DNA of 64,000 bases, from contig NZ_DF968179.1 in the NCBI RefSeq assembly GCF_001192795.1, forward strand, positions 186,001 through 250,000. Direction: 5' to 3'. The position numbers and the translations under genes are program-made. Positions 41,578-50,020 of this stretch are shown in pieces. Source of the DNA: Flexilinea flocculi. Lineage in GTDB: Bacteria > Chloroflexota > Anaerolineae > Anaerolineales > Anaerolineaceae. The first letter of the stretch is position 1, and each line of letters begins with the position of its first letter. The notes below the pieces were generated by a model. It had not been told where the DNA came from, did no database searches, and worked only from the letters and a program-made list of their open reading frames with translations.

Positions 41578-43554
41578 ATGGGTGTATTTGAGAGAAAACA
41601 CAAACAGACAAAAGATTATCAGGCAATAATAATTTCCGTAATTTTTATTTTGGGAATTCTATTTATATTTCTGTTACTAAAAGATTTTTCACAAAATATA
41701 AATAGAATTAAACGAAATGAACATGAACAATATATCAAAGAAATTTCTGCAAGAAACACTGTGTTGCTCATGTCAAAACTTGAACAGCCGTTGGATTTAC
41801 TTTCGAATAGCGCTGTTTGGTACTCGGAATTATCAGAAAACGAAAGTATAAAAAATGACGAAGCGCTAAAGCTTGTACTTCGTGAGGGAGCATTTGACGC
41901 CGTATTTTACGCTGATTCAAAAGGATTGCTGTACTCTTCCAATACTGCTTTTTTGGATATTTCTTCCTATGACTCCTTTAAACAAGCTATGCAAGGTAAG
42001 AGAAATATTTCAGATGTAACGCCATATTCTGTTTTATATCATCAGCCAATGATCAGTTTTGCCAGTCCGATTCTTGATTCAAATCAACAACCGCAAGGAG
42101 TTCTCTACGGTTTTTATAATCCTCAAAAATTTGCCGAAATTTCCTCCATTGATACGGAAAATAAGAATGTAATTACGGTACTGATGGATCAGAAAGGCAA
42201 CCTTCTTACGTCTTCTGATAAATCTAATATTTTCTTCGGCTCAGGAAATTTATGGGAAAATGAAGCATTTAAAGACCATATTTCCTGTGAAAAAATGCAG
42301 CAGGATATAAACTCCGGAAGCAGCGGTTTTCTAAGTTTATCAATCCAAGGAGAACAGCAACTTCTCTATTATGAACCGATTGGGATTAACCAATGGTATA
42401 CCGTTACAGCAATCAAAAAGTCAGATTTGAGCAATAACAGTACATCGGTCAATCAGATGGTGATGGGATTGACAACAAAAATTATTGGATTCTTGATTTT
42501 CTTCTTTTTATCCACAATTGTTTGCAAGCAATTTTTTCAAAAACGAATTTCATCAACAAATCGCGAACTTGTTTTCAGTGAACAGCGGTTTCGTATCGCA
42601 GCTTCTATGACAGCAAATATCATTTTTGATTATGATATTTCTTCTAAAACGATTTCACTATCTGATCAGGGCGGTACGAAAATGATCCTTGATACGAAAG
42701 ATCCAAATTTTCCTAAGAAATTGCTGAAAATGGATGATCTTCCGCAAAAAGAAAGTGATTTAATTATAGAAATCTTTCGCAATATCGATATGGGAATAGA
42801 GTCCGAATCCTGTATAATCTGTGCGGGGCAGGTAAATGAATTGGCACAGTGGTACAAAATCAGGCTGACCAGTATTTTAGATGACAATAAAAATCCAATT
42901 CATACTGTTGGGACGATTGAGGATATTTCTCAGCAGAAACATGTGGAAAAAGATTTATTGATTCGTGCCGAACATGATTCATTAACCGGATTATATAATC
43001 GAAAAGCTGCCATACAGAGAATTGATCAGGTGCTAATGGATCCGGCCAATCAAATATTGATGGAAAACGAAGTGCATGCTGTACTCTTGATTGATATGGA
43101 TAATTTTAAACAGGTCAACGATACGCTTGGACACCTGGTTGGAGATCAGCTTCTGGTTAAATTTTCGGATTTACTGACAAAAAAATTTCGGAAAACGGAT
43201 ACGGTCTGCAGACTGGGAGGCGATGAATTCCTGATCTTTCTTCCAAAAATGAATTCAAAAGAGTTTGTACTGGAAAAATCACAAGATTTATGCAATGCAG
43301 CCAACCAATTTCTTCAGGGAAATCAGGATATGATTGCGGCATCCTGTTCAATAGGGATTGCCTTTGCTCCTTTACACGGGGATACATTTCATGATTTGTA
43401 TCATAAGGCTGATTTGGCTTTGTACCATGCCAAACGTTTGGGAAAAAATCGCTGTTATATTTATGATAATGATTCAGAAGAATCTGCTGAAGTCGAATTA
43501 GAATCAAAGCCTGCTGAAGAAGTAAGTTCGGAAAATGAGAGCTCGAATCGATAA
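41578..43554 (+). CDS. Membrane diguanylate cyclase with Cache sensor
   Basis: 658 residues. Transmembrane helix near 18-37, a periplasmic double-Cache-like sensor near 45-285 (FYADSKGLLYSSNTAF, YHQPMISFASPILDSNQQPQGVLYG), and a second helix near 297-318. Then follow a PAS-like domain (about 335-460) and a C-terminal GGDEF domain (about 465-630). The active motif is LGGDEF near 546-551, preceded by RKTD, the inhibitory RxxD site at the right spacing. So it should make c-di-GMP from GTP with product inhibition. ATG at 41578 with a weak AGGA site. Confidence 0.92.
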   Translation: MGVFERKHKQTKDYQAIIISVIFILGILFIFLLLKDFSQNINRIKRNEHEQYIKEISARNTVLLMSKLEQPLDLLSNSAVWYSELSENESIKNDEALKLVLREGAFDAVFYADSKGLLYSSNTAFLDISSYDSFKQAMQGKRNISDVTPYSVLYHQPMISFASPILDSNQQPQGVLYGFYNPQKFAEISSIDTENKNVITVLMDQKGNLLTSSDKSNIFFGSGNLWENEAFKDHISCEKMQQDINSGSSGFLSLSIQGEQQLLYYEPIGINQWYTVTAIKKSDLSNNSTSVNQMVMGLTTKIIGFLIFFFLSTIVCKQFFQKRISSTNRELVFSEQRFRIAASMTANIIFDYDISSKTISLSDQGGTKMILDTKDPNFPKKLLKMDDLPQKESDLIIEIFRNIDMGIESESCIICAGQVNELAQWYKIRLTSILDDNKNPIHTVGTIEDISQQKHVEKDLLIRAEHDSLTGLYNRKAAIQRIDQVLMDPANQILMENEVHAVLLIDMDNFKQVNDTLGHLVGDQLLVKFSDLLTKKFRKTDTVCRLGGDEFLIFLPKMNSKEFVLEKSQDLCNAANQFLQGNQDMIAASCSIGIAFAPLHGDTFHDLYHKADLALYHAKRLGKNRCYIYDNDSEESAEVELESKPAEEVSSENESSNR

Positions 43555-43594
43555 AATCAATAACAAATGATTTATGAAAAACATGGTTTAAAGT

Positions 43595-43653
43595 CAGCAA
43601 TTAAAAAATTTTCTCGATTATAAAAAAATATTTTTAAAAATTCCGAATTAATG
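43595..43653. repeat. Intergenic palindromic element, short copy R21
   Basis: CAGCAATTAAAAAATTTTCTC on the left (shown with one extra base dropped: first 20 bases match) and ATTCCGAATTAATG on the right, no hairpin. It ends 17 bases before the ACT-domain gene. Confidence 0.45.
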
Positions 43654-43670
43654 ATCCAGAGTGAGGAACC

Positions 43671-44039
43671 TTGCTTTTAGAACGATTGATTGATCAATTC
43701 TCAATTTGTAAAGTCCAGGATTTTTCTGAGCTTCACTTTCATCAAACTCCGATGTTTGTCGGATATACTCATGAAGAGATTTCTATCGTGTGCAAATCGG
43801 ATTCCGTTCCCCGTCATTGGATCGAACGAGAAGACGGATGGACTTGTATCCGGATTTGCGGCAAATTGGACTTTTCTGAAATTGGCATTATTGCAAGAAT
43901 TTCTGCGATTCTTGCATCTAAAAATATTGGGATCTTCGTGGTTTCAACCTATAATACCGATTATTTTCTTATAAAGACAGAGAATTTTGCTCAGGCAGCA
44001 GAAGCGCTCGTTCAAAACGGATATCATTTCACCGAATAA
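43671..44039 (+). CDS. ACT-domain protein
   Basis: 122 residues. The N-terminal half is short and beta-rich (QFSICKVQDFSELHFHQTPMFVGYTHEEISIVC). The C-terminal half is an ACT-type fold, WTCIRICGKLDFSEIGIIARISAILASKNIGIFVVSTYNTDYFLIK, with the Gly/Ile turn where ACT domains bind amino acids. Such small ACT proteins of the CASTOR/GATS type are common and lack an enzyme domain. The start is TTG at 43671 with GAGG just before. Probably an amino-acid sensor; the ligand is unknown. It ends next to a convergent amidohydrolase. Confidence 0.8.
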   Translation: MLLERLIDQFSICKVQDFSELHFHQTPMFVGYTHEEISIVCKSDSVPRHWIEREDGWTCIRICGKLDFSEIGIIARISAILASKNIGIFVVSTYNTDYFLIKTENFAQAAEALVQNGYHFTE

Positions 44040-44041
44040 AT

Positions 44042-45241
44042 TCATGATTTGAAGTACAGATTCTTTGCGTTTTCATAAAAAATTTGCCGATTGAACTCCT
44101 GAGCGTCAACCAGCGATAAATAAAAATTGTCAATATATTCCGCAAAAACTTTTGCAACAACTTGTTTTGCAGCCAACAACGCTCCGAAGCTTTCCTCACT
44201 GGTCCAAGTATCACAACCCCAGGTAATCCGATCCGTAGTCCCGACTTCAATCAGTTCTTTTAGCAATGTTTCACATGCATTGCCTGAAATAATGGGCAGC
44301 CAGCAAATATCAGCATAGACATTAGGATAATTGTGGATTAATGCGCATAAATCTTGAATCCAGGGATAGCTGCCATGAAAAAGAACAAATCGGGTTTGCG
44401 GATTTTTCTCAATGACTTCCTGCATTTGCATGGCATTGCTTTTTTCCAATTTTCCCAGTCCGGTGTGACATTGGAGCGGCACATTGTATTCGGCAGCAAT
44501 ATTGCAAATCTCGAAAAAGACATAATCCTGAAAAGCCTTTATATCTTCGGCATTTGCATTTGGATTCAGAAAGCCTCTTTTTGCTTTTTCTTTGTCAGTC
44601 TCACAAAAATCCAATCCGCGATCATAAGCCAATGCAGATTTCATTGCAACACATCCTGACTGAATGTGCTCTTTGATTTGTTCTTTCATTTTTGCCAAAT
44701 ACTCGTCAAAAGTTAGTGATGACTCCCATCCGTATACGGTATATGGATTGTTGCCATTGTGATCTTGTGCTTGGGTATTGAATCCATAAAGAAACATATT
44801 GATCCGGTACGTCGGGGTAAAAAAACCTGGATGTCCTTCATCGGAACCAGGATTCCAGTATGGATCTAAAATGACTTTTTCATATCCACAACGGTCTTGA
44901 AGTATTTCTAAATGGTAATTTTCATTTTGATGGAGCTGTTGGATCTTTTCGTCAAAAATCGACCAGTTTTCAGCAGTTAAATTCTGAGAAATACCGCAGA
45001 GTTCACAAAGCGCTTTTTCCAACCAATGAAAGTAAGCATTAAATCGTACCAGCCGGAGAAACTCGCTTTTTTTATCAAACGTGTCACCATAATCGACTTT
45101 GCACCATGAAACGTAAGATTTATTCAAAATGAAATCCAAACCAATGTGTTGATGTTCGATATCTGGCAGATGATGACAGTGTGTATTGATTATTTTTAAG
45201 TGTTTATTGAATTCCTGTAGGTTAAGAAAAGCGGCGGACAT
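44042..45241 (-). CDS. Amidohydrolase-superfamily protein
   Basis: 399 residues, TIM-barrel hydrolase of the amidohydrolase-2 type, with some likeness to uronate isomerases. The metal ligands are visible: IINTHCHHLPDI near the start (HxH), PLQCHTGLG in the middle, FHGSYP, and WGCDTW with the C-terminal aspartate. A long insert sits between the first and second motifs. ATG at 45241 has AAAGGAG; a longer frame adds eight unlikely residues. Substrate unknown. It is divergent from the aromatic operon and 3 bp from the convergent ACT gene. Confidence 0.8.
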   Translation of the reverse strand: MSAAFLNLQEFNKHLKIINTHCHHLPDIEHQHIGLDFILNKSYVSWCKVDYGDTFDKKSEFLRLVRFNAYFHWLEKALCELCGISQNLTAENWSIFDEKIQQLHQNENYHLEILQDRCGYEKVILDPYWNPGSDEGHPGFFTPTYRINMFLYGFNTQAQDHNGNNPYTVYGWESSLTFDEYLAKMKEQIKEHIQSGCVAMKSALAYDRGLDFCETDKEKAKRGFLNPNANAEDIKAFQDYVFFEICNIAAEYNVPLQCHTGLGKLEKSNAMQMQEVIEKNPQTRFVLFHGSYPWIQDLCALIHNYPNVYADICWLPIISGNACETLLKELIEVGTTDRITWGCDTWTSEESFGALLAAKQVVAKVFAEYIDNFYLSLVDAQEFNRQIFYENAKNLYFKS

Positions 45242-45370
45242 TTTTTCTCCTTTTATTATCGGCACTTAATATTTTTAGAAGACCTATTAAAGGTATTGAG
45301 GAACTTGTCTGTGATTGTGTTTATTGCACCTCCCGTGAAAATCACTATCTTTACAAGTAATTCTACACAA

Positions 45371-45425
45371 ATCTCCAATCGTTGATTTGAATAACGATGA
45401 ATTTTTTTCACATTTCGAATTACTG
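45371..45425. repeat. Intergenic palindromic element, right half only R22
   Basis: CACATTTCGAATTACTG ends 16 bases before the -35 of the aromatic operon. The left part is not recognisable. Confidence 0.5.
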
Positions 45426-45441
45426 ATTTTCTTTGCATACC

Positions 45442-45470
45442 TTTACAAAACTTGACGGACATGCTATTAT
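45442..45470 (+). promoter_or_regulatory. Promoter of the aromatic amino acid operon
   Basis: TTTACA (45442-45447), 17-base spacer, TATTAT (45465-45470). The expected start is about 10 bases before the leader peptide's ATG at 45488. Confidence 0.7.
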
Positions 45471-45487
45471 GCATTTAAGGATTCAAA

Positions 45488-45598
45488 ATGGATACTTTAA
45501 AATTCTTTGGTTTTTATTTTTTCTTTTTTGGCTTTGCGTATTATTATGCTCGCAAAGCTCATTTGAATTTTACTGTATGCCGGTATCCTGAACCGTAA
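45488..45598 (+). CDS. Phe/Tyr-rich leader peptide (attenuation) of the aro operon
   Basis: A 36-residue frame right after the operon promoter, with AAGGA seven bases before the ATG. Residues 6-20 read FFGFYFFFFGFAYYY: 12 of 15 are Phe or Tyr. It ends RYPEP-stop, about 20 bases before a Rho-independent terminator and 86 bases before the DAHP synthase start. This is the layout of attenuation peptides such as pheL of enterobacteria. Scarce charged tRNA-Phe or tRNA-Tyr would stall the ribosome and prevent terminator folding. Such runs of Phe/Tyr in a short frame at this place are unlikely by chance. The pairing of the anti-terminator is not fully clear. Confidence 0.82.
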   Translation: MDTLKFFGFYFFFFGFAYYYARKAHLNFTVCRYPEP

Positions 45599-45620
45599 AA
45601 AAAGAAAGATTAGAAACATT

Positions 45621-45662
45621 AAGGAGCTCCACAGTGAAATTCACAGCGGAGCTCCTTTTTTT
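45621..45662 (+). terminator. Attenuator terminator of the aro operon
   Basis: Outer arms AAGGAGCTCC (45621-45630) and GGAGCTCCTT, inner pairing GTGAA/TTCAC, seven T. It lies between the leader peptide and the first structural gene, so all operon transcripts must pass it. Confidence 0.9.
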
Positions 45663-45684
45663 ATTCTGCATCGGAGGTCTTATT

Positions 45685-46695
45685 ATGATTGTTATTCTAA
45701 AGAATAATCCGGAAAAACGGCAGTTGGAAAACTTGATCCAGTGGCTGAAAAGTATGAATCTGGATGTCCATATCAGTGTCGGTGCGGCTCATATGATTTT
45801 GGGCTTGATCGGTGATACTTCATCGGTTGATATTGATCTTATTCGGGCTTTGGACATCGTAGAAGATGTAAAACGCATTCAGGAACCATACAAAAATGCC
45901 AATCGGAAATTTCATCCGGACGATACGGTCATCGAGCTGGAGAACCACGTGAAAATCGGAGATGGATCTATGCAAATATTCGCTGGTCCCTGTTCTGTTG
46001 AGTCACGGGATCAGATTTGTTTTATAGCAAAAAGTGTCAAGGAATCCGGCGCCACAATCTTACGCGGGGGCGCATTCAAACCCCGAACGTCTCCCTATGC
46101 TTTTCAGGGTTTGGGAGGACAAGGTATCGATTTGCTGCTGGAAGCAAAAAAGGAAACAGGCCTTCCGATTGTCACCGAGATTATGAATATCACGCAACTC
46201 CCCCTGTTTGAAGAAATTGATATCATACAAATTGGCGCACGAAATATGCAGAATTTTGAACTTTTAAAAGAAATGGGACGTTCTGGAAAACCGGTTTTAT
46301 TAAAACGCGGTTTAGCAAATACACTTGAAGAATTTCTTATGAGCGCCGAATATATCATGGCAAGCGGCAATGAAAAAGTCATTCTTTGTGAACGTGGGAT
46401 TCGAACATTTGAAACTGCCACACGAAACACCCTGGATTTATCCGCAGTACCGCTTTTAAAACAAATGAGTCACTTGCCGGTTATCGTCGATCCCAGTCAT
46501 GCAACAGGTCTTTCGAAATTAGTTAAACCGATGGCGATGGCTGCCGTAGCTTGTGGAGTGGACGGGCTGATGATTGAAGTTCATAACGATCCTCCGCATG
46601 CACTTTCCGATGGCAAACAATCGTTAACTCCCGAAGCATTTCGTGATGTTTCCGCGTGTGTCCGTCAACTTGCTCCTTTGGCGTTTCACTGGTAA
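45685..46695 (+). CDS. aroF: 3-deoxy-7-phosphoheptulonate (DAHP) synthase, AroA-I-beta type
   Basis: 336 residues. The N-terminal regulatory ferredoxin-like part (about 1-70: MIVILKNNPEKRQLENLIQWL ... GLIGDT) precedes the KDO8PS/DAHPS barrel: FAGPCSVESRDQI, RGGAFKPRTSPYAFQGLG, QIGARNMQNFELL, LLKRGLANTLEE, ILCERGIRTFE, and VIVDPSHATGLSKLV. Condenses PEP with erythrose 4-phosphate, the first step of the shikimate pathway. ATG at 45685 has GGAGG seven bases upstream; an in-frame GTG inside the attenuator hairpin is rejected. First structural gene of the operon. Confidence 0.95.
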   Translation: MIVILKNNPEKRQLENLIQWLKSMNLDVHISVGAAHMILGLIGDTSSVDIDLIRALDIVEDVKRIQEPYKNANRKFHPDDTVIELENHVKIGDGSMQIFAGPCSVESRDQICFIAKSVKESGATILRGGAFKPRTSPYAFQGLGGQGIDLLLEAKKETGLPIVTEIMNITQLPLFEEIDIIQIGARNMQNFELLKEMGRSGKPVLLKRGLANTLEEFLMSAEYIMASGNEKVILCERGIRTFETATRNTLDLSAVPLLKQMSHLPVIVDPSHATGLSKLVKPMAMAAVACGVDGLMIEVHNDPPHALSDGKQSLTPEAFRDVSACVRQLAPLAFHW

Positions 46696-46723
46696 TCGAA
46701 AAACTGTTTGGATCTATGCAAAT

Positions 46724-46813
46724 AGCAACAATTTGAAGTATGGGAAGGATTCTTTGCCGTTGTGATGATTTCCCCGATCGATTCGGTGTTCAAATCGATA
46801 TTTCGAATTAATG
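46724..46813. repeat. Intergenic palindromic element R23 inside the aro operon
   Basis: AGCAACAATTTGAAGTATGG on the left, GCCGTTGTGATGATT in the centre, CGATATTTCGAATTAATG on the right. It is the only family member between two genes of an apparent operon (aroF and tyrA), and its centre no longer forms a good hairpin. Confidence 0.65.
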
Positions 46814-46832
46814 AGCATATGGTGGAGGAATG

Positions 46833-47684
46833 ATGAAAATTGGTGTAGTGGGACTTGGTCTGATTGGCGGTTCTATGGCGAAAGCTATCAAGATGCATAC
46901 AGAACACACTGTTCTGGGTATGGATATTATTGAATCTGTTGTATGCAAAGCCCGTCTATTGGAAGCAATTGATGAGGAGTTGACGGTTGACACCTTAAAG
47001 GATTGTGACATCGTTTTCCTTGCGATGTATCCGGGTGATACGATTGCATTTGCCAGGAAAAATGCCGCATATTTTAAACGGGATGGTATCGTGCTTGATC
47101 TTTGCGGAGTCAAAGAGGCAGTATGTCCGATTTTATTGAAGATTGCTCAAGAGAATCATTTCATTTATATTGGCGCGCACCCGATGGCAGGAAGAGAATT
47201 TTCCGGTTTTTCTCATTCCATGGGATCCTTGTTTGAAAATGCGTCCATGATCTTAGTCCCGTTCCATGGAACGCGAATAGAAACTGTTCAATCCGTCAAG
47301 GAACTTTGCAGACAAATTGGTTTTGGTTATATCCAGATTTCGACTCCGGAAGAACATGATCGGATGATTGCTTTTACATCACAATTGGCACATGTGGTTT
47401 CCAGCTCTTATATCAAAAGTCCAACAGCCTTGGAACACATCGGATTCTCTGCCGGAAGTTTTCGTGACATGACTCGTGTGGCAAAGTTAAATGAAACAAT
47501 GTGGACAGAATTATTCCTAGATAATCCAAAGCATCTGTGTAATGAAATTGAATTATTGATACAGCATCTCGAAGAATATGCTGAAGCGATCAGAACCGGC
47601 AACCATGAAAAATTGTTCCAATTGTTAAAAGAGGGGCGGGAACGAAAAGCAGTGGTTGATGGGGAAACGGCTGAAGAAAAATGA
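46833..47684 (+). CDS. tyrA: Prephenate dehydrogenase
   Basis: 283 residues. The NAD motif IGVVGLGLIGGSMAKAIK is at the N-terminus, with VFLAMYPGDT, the catalytic GAHPMAGREFSGF (His), and the C-terminal helical dimer part with FTSQLAHVVSSSY and GSFRDMTRVA. It converts prephenate to 4-hydroxyphenylpyruvate for tyrosine. Two in-frame ATGs lie at 46830 and 46833; GGAGG spacing favours 46833. The stop overlaps the aroB start as ATGA. It lacks an ACT domain, so feedback control may rest on other enzymes or the attenuator. Confidence 0.94.
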   Translation: MKIGVVGLGLIGGSMAKAIKMHTEHTVLGMDIIESVVCKARLLEAIDEELTVDTLKDCDIVFLAMYPGDTIAFARKNAAYFKRDGIVLDLCGVKEAVCPILLKIAQENHFIYIGAHPMAGREFSGFSHSMGSLFENASMILVPFHGTRIETVQSVKELCRQIGFGYIQISTPEEHDRMIAFTSQLAHVVSSSYIKSPTALEHIGFSAGSFRDMTRVAKLNETMWTELFLDNPKHLCNEIELLIQHLEEYAEAIRTGNHEKLFQLLKEGRERKAVVDGETAEEK

Positions 47685-48745
47685 AAAAGTATCAGGTCAA
47701 TTCATCCGGTGGAAACTATGATGTCGTAATCGATTCTGGATTGTTGGAGCATATTGGAGCTTTGATTCAGACTTCGATTTCCGTAAAAAAAATGATCGTC
47801 ATTACGGATTTCAATGTTGACAGATTGTATGCGGATATCGTAATGAATTCTCTGGAGAGAGCTGGCATTTCCGCAGCAAAATACGTATTTAATCCCGGAG
47901 AAGAAAACAAGACCATTCAAACTGTTCTTCAAATGTTAGACTTTTTAGCTCAACAACAAATGACGCGGAGCGATGTAATCCTGGCGCTTGGAGGCGGTAT
48001 TTGCGGGGATATGGCCGGTTTTACCGCAGCTATTTATCTGCGTGGCATTCGATTTCTTCAAGTTCCGACTACGATTTTAGCTGCAATAGATGCCTCTGTA
48101 GGCGGAAAGACAGCGGTGAATCTTTCCGCCGGAAAAAACCTGGCGGGAGCATTTTGGCAGCCATCTCTGGTTCTATGTGATCCGCAGACTTTTTCAACGC
48201 TCCCTCCGACTGTCTTCTCAGATGGAATGGCAGAAATGATTAAACACGGAATGATCGCAGATAAAACACTCTTTCATGAATTACAAGAGAATCGTCCAGA
48301 GAATAATTGGGAAAATATCATCCTGCAAAATATTTCCATTAAAGCTGGTTTTGTTGCAAGAGACACGCGGGATACAGGAATTCGGCAGTTGTTGAATTTT
48401 GGTCATACATTCGGACATGCCATTGAAAAATGCAGTTATTATTCAATTTCTCACGGGCACGCTGTGGCGATCGGTATGATGATGGCAGCACGCGCAGCAG
48501 AAAAAAAAGGAATCTGCCTGGAACCCGTCACTGAACCTTTGAAATCCGTTCTTGATAGGTATCATTTACCAACCGATTGTCCATTTACTGCTGAGTCGAT
48601 TGTTTTAGCGGCATTGCAGGATAAGAAGCGATTTGGCGATCGAATCCAACTGGTTCTTCCGGAACGCATTGGCCAATGTCTTTTGTATCCTGTTGTTATC
48701 GATGATCTGGCAGATTTTGTCAATAGCGGGATCAGGAAGGATTAA
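47681..48745 (+). CDS. aroB: 3-dehydroquinate synthase
   Basis: 354 residues. NAD-binding GEENKTIQTVLQMLDFLAQQQMTRSD and LGGGICGDMAGFTAAIYLRGIRFLQVPTTILAAIDASVGGKTAVN are highly characteristic; the zinc ligands are in NFGHTFGHAIE and HGHAVAIGM. It makes 3-dehydroquinate from DAHP. The ATG overlaps the tyrA stop. Six bp separate it from aroA. Confidence 0.97.
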   Translation: MKKYQVNSSGGNYDVVIDSGLLEHIGALIQTSISVKKMIVITDFNVDRLYADIVMNSLERAGISAAKYVFNPGEENKTIQTVLQMLDFLAQQQMTRSDVILALGGGICGDMAGFTAAIYLRGIRFLQVPTTILAAIDASVGGKTAVNLSAGKNLAGAFWQPSLVLCDPQTFSTLPPTVFSDGMAEMIKHGMIADKTLFHELQENRPENNWENIILQNISIKAGFVARDTRDTGIRQLLNFGHTFGHAIEKCSYYSISHGHAVAIGMMMAARAAEKKGICLEPVTEPLKSVLDRYHLPTDCPFTAESIVLAALQDKKRFGDRIQLVLPERIGQCLLYPVVIDDLADFVNSGIRKD

Positions 48746-48751
48746 TTCAAA

Positions 48752-50020
48752 ATGGATATTCGTATTCATCCTTCACCGTTGTCTGGAACGGTAAGCGCTG
48801 TTCCATCCAAGTCCGATGCTCATCGTTTATTAATTTGTGCAGCTTTAAGTCATGAACCTACCAGTATTTTTATTGGCGGGTTGAATGAGGATATTCTGGC
48901 AACCATGGGTTGTCTGCGAAACATGGGAGCGATGATTGAAAAATCACCAGATGATGAAAATATCTGGATGGTTTCACCTGTTTGGGATTGTATCCAGGAT
49001 TCTCCAGTTTTAAATTGTTTAGAAAGCGGATCGACTTTGCGGTTTCTGCTGCCAGTAGTTGCGTCAATTTGTAAGACTCCTTTACTGACTGGAGCTGGCA
49101 GACTGCCAGATCGGCCGATTTTTCCACTGCAGGAACAGATGGAAGCTCACGGTTGTGGTTTTTCAGCCCCCAAACTGCCTTTTACTTTACAGGGGATATT
49201 AAAAAGCGGTTTATATGAGTTACGCGGGGATATCAGTTCTCAATTTTTTTCCGGATTGTTGTTTGCACTGCCATTGTTGGATGGTGACAGTGAAATTCGG
49301 ATTCTTTCATCCCTGGAATCCTCTGCCTATATCGATATGACGGTAAATGCTCTTTCGAAATTTGGCATCCGGATCGATCGATTTTCTGGCGGTTACCGGA
49401 TTTGCGGGGGTCAGCTTTATCAGTCTCCCGGATTTGTTCGGACAGAAGGAGATTGGTCCGGCGCCTCTTTCTTCCTGACCGCAGGAGCCATCGGCAAACC
49501 GGTATCTTTGACTGGATTGTCACTCAAAAGTGTTCAGCCTGATCGCTCCATTATTTCCTTGTTGCAGCGTTTTGGCGCCGAAGTTCAAATGACTCATGAA
49601 AAAATTGATGTCTTTCCTGGAACGTTTAATGGGATTGACATGGATGCATCAGAGTATCCGGACATTATCCCGATTCTGGCAATAGTGGCTTGTAGAGCAA
49701 ATGGTGAGACGATTATTCGCAACGCATTACGGTTGAAACTGAAAGAAAGTGATCGCCTGACAGCCATTTCAGACTGCATAACACAACTGGGCGGCAAGGT
49801 TCGACTGACATCCGATGGAATGGTTATTGCGGGAAATGGTTGTCTTAATGGGGGTGAAGTGGATGGATTTTTTGATCACAGAATTGTAATGTCCGCTGCA
49901 ATTGCAAGCATTCTGTGCAAGACGCAGGTAATTATTCATGGAGCAGAAGCTGTCCGAAAGAGCTATCCGAATTTTTTTGCAGATTTTCGAAAACTGGGAG
50001 GAAAATACGATGTCCTTTGA
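48752..50020 (+). CDS. aroA: 5-enolpyruvylshikimate-3-phosphate (EPSP) synthase
   Basis: 422 residues. PSKSDAHRLLICAALS at the N-terminus, SGSTLRFLLPV, TGAGRLPDRPI, DISSQFFSGLL, EGDWSGASFFLTAG, LKESDRLTAI and DHRIVMSAAIA are the usual sites for shikimate-3-phosphate and PEP. In the loop 'GNAGTA' region the sequence is ESGSTLRF, which points to a class I-unlike variant. The 3' end overlaps the start of aroC by 11 bp. Confidence 0.96.
   Translation: MDIRIHPSPLSGTVSAVPSKSDAHRLLICAALSHEPTSIFIGGLNEDILATMGCLRNMGAMIEKSPDDENIWMVSPVWDCIQDSPVLNCLESGSTLRFLLPVVASICKTPLLTGAGRLPDRPIFPLQEQMEAHGCGFSAPKLPFTLQGILKSGLYELRGDISSQFFSGLLFALPLLDGDSEIRILSSLESSAYIDMTVNALSKFGIRIDRFSGGYRICGGQLYQSPGFVRTEGDWSGASFFLTAGAIGKPVSLTGLSLKSVQPDRSIISLLQRFGAEVQMTHEKIDVFPGTFNGIDMDASEYPDIIPILAIVACRANGETIIRNALRLKLKESDRLTAISDCITQLGGKVRLTSDGMVIAGNGCLNGGEVDGFFDHRIVMSAAIASILCKTQVIIHGAEAVRKSYPNFFADFRKLGGKYDVL

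Noticed and set aside
45634-45684. Longer N-terminus for DAHP synthase from a GTG at 45634
   Set aside because: That codon lies inside the attenuator hairpin; the ATG at 45685 has GGAGG at the right distance.
45470-45690. T-box riboswitch before the aro operon
   Set aside because: No T-box sequence (the conserved AGGGTGGNACCGCG core) is visible, while a leader peptide and simple terminator explain the region.
49938-50009. Extended N-terminus of chorismate synthase within aroA
   Set aside because: The family begins close to FGRHLHITIFGQSH and the ATG at 50010 has GGGAGG upstream.
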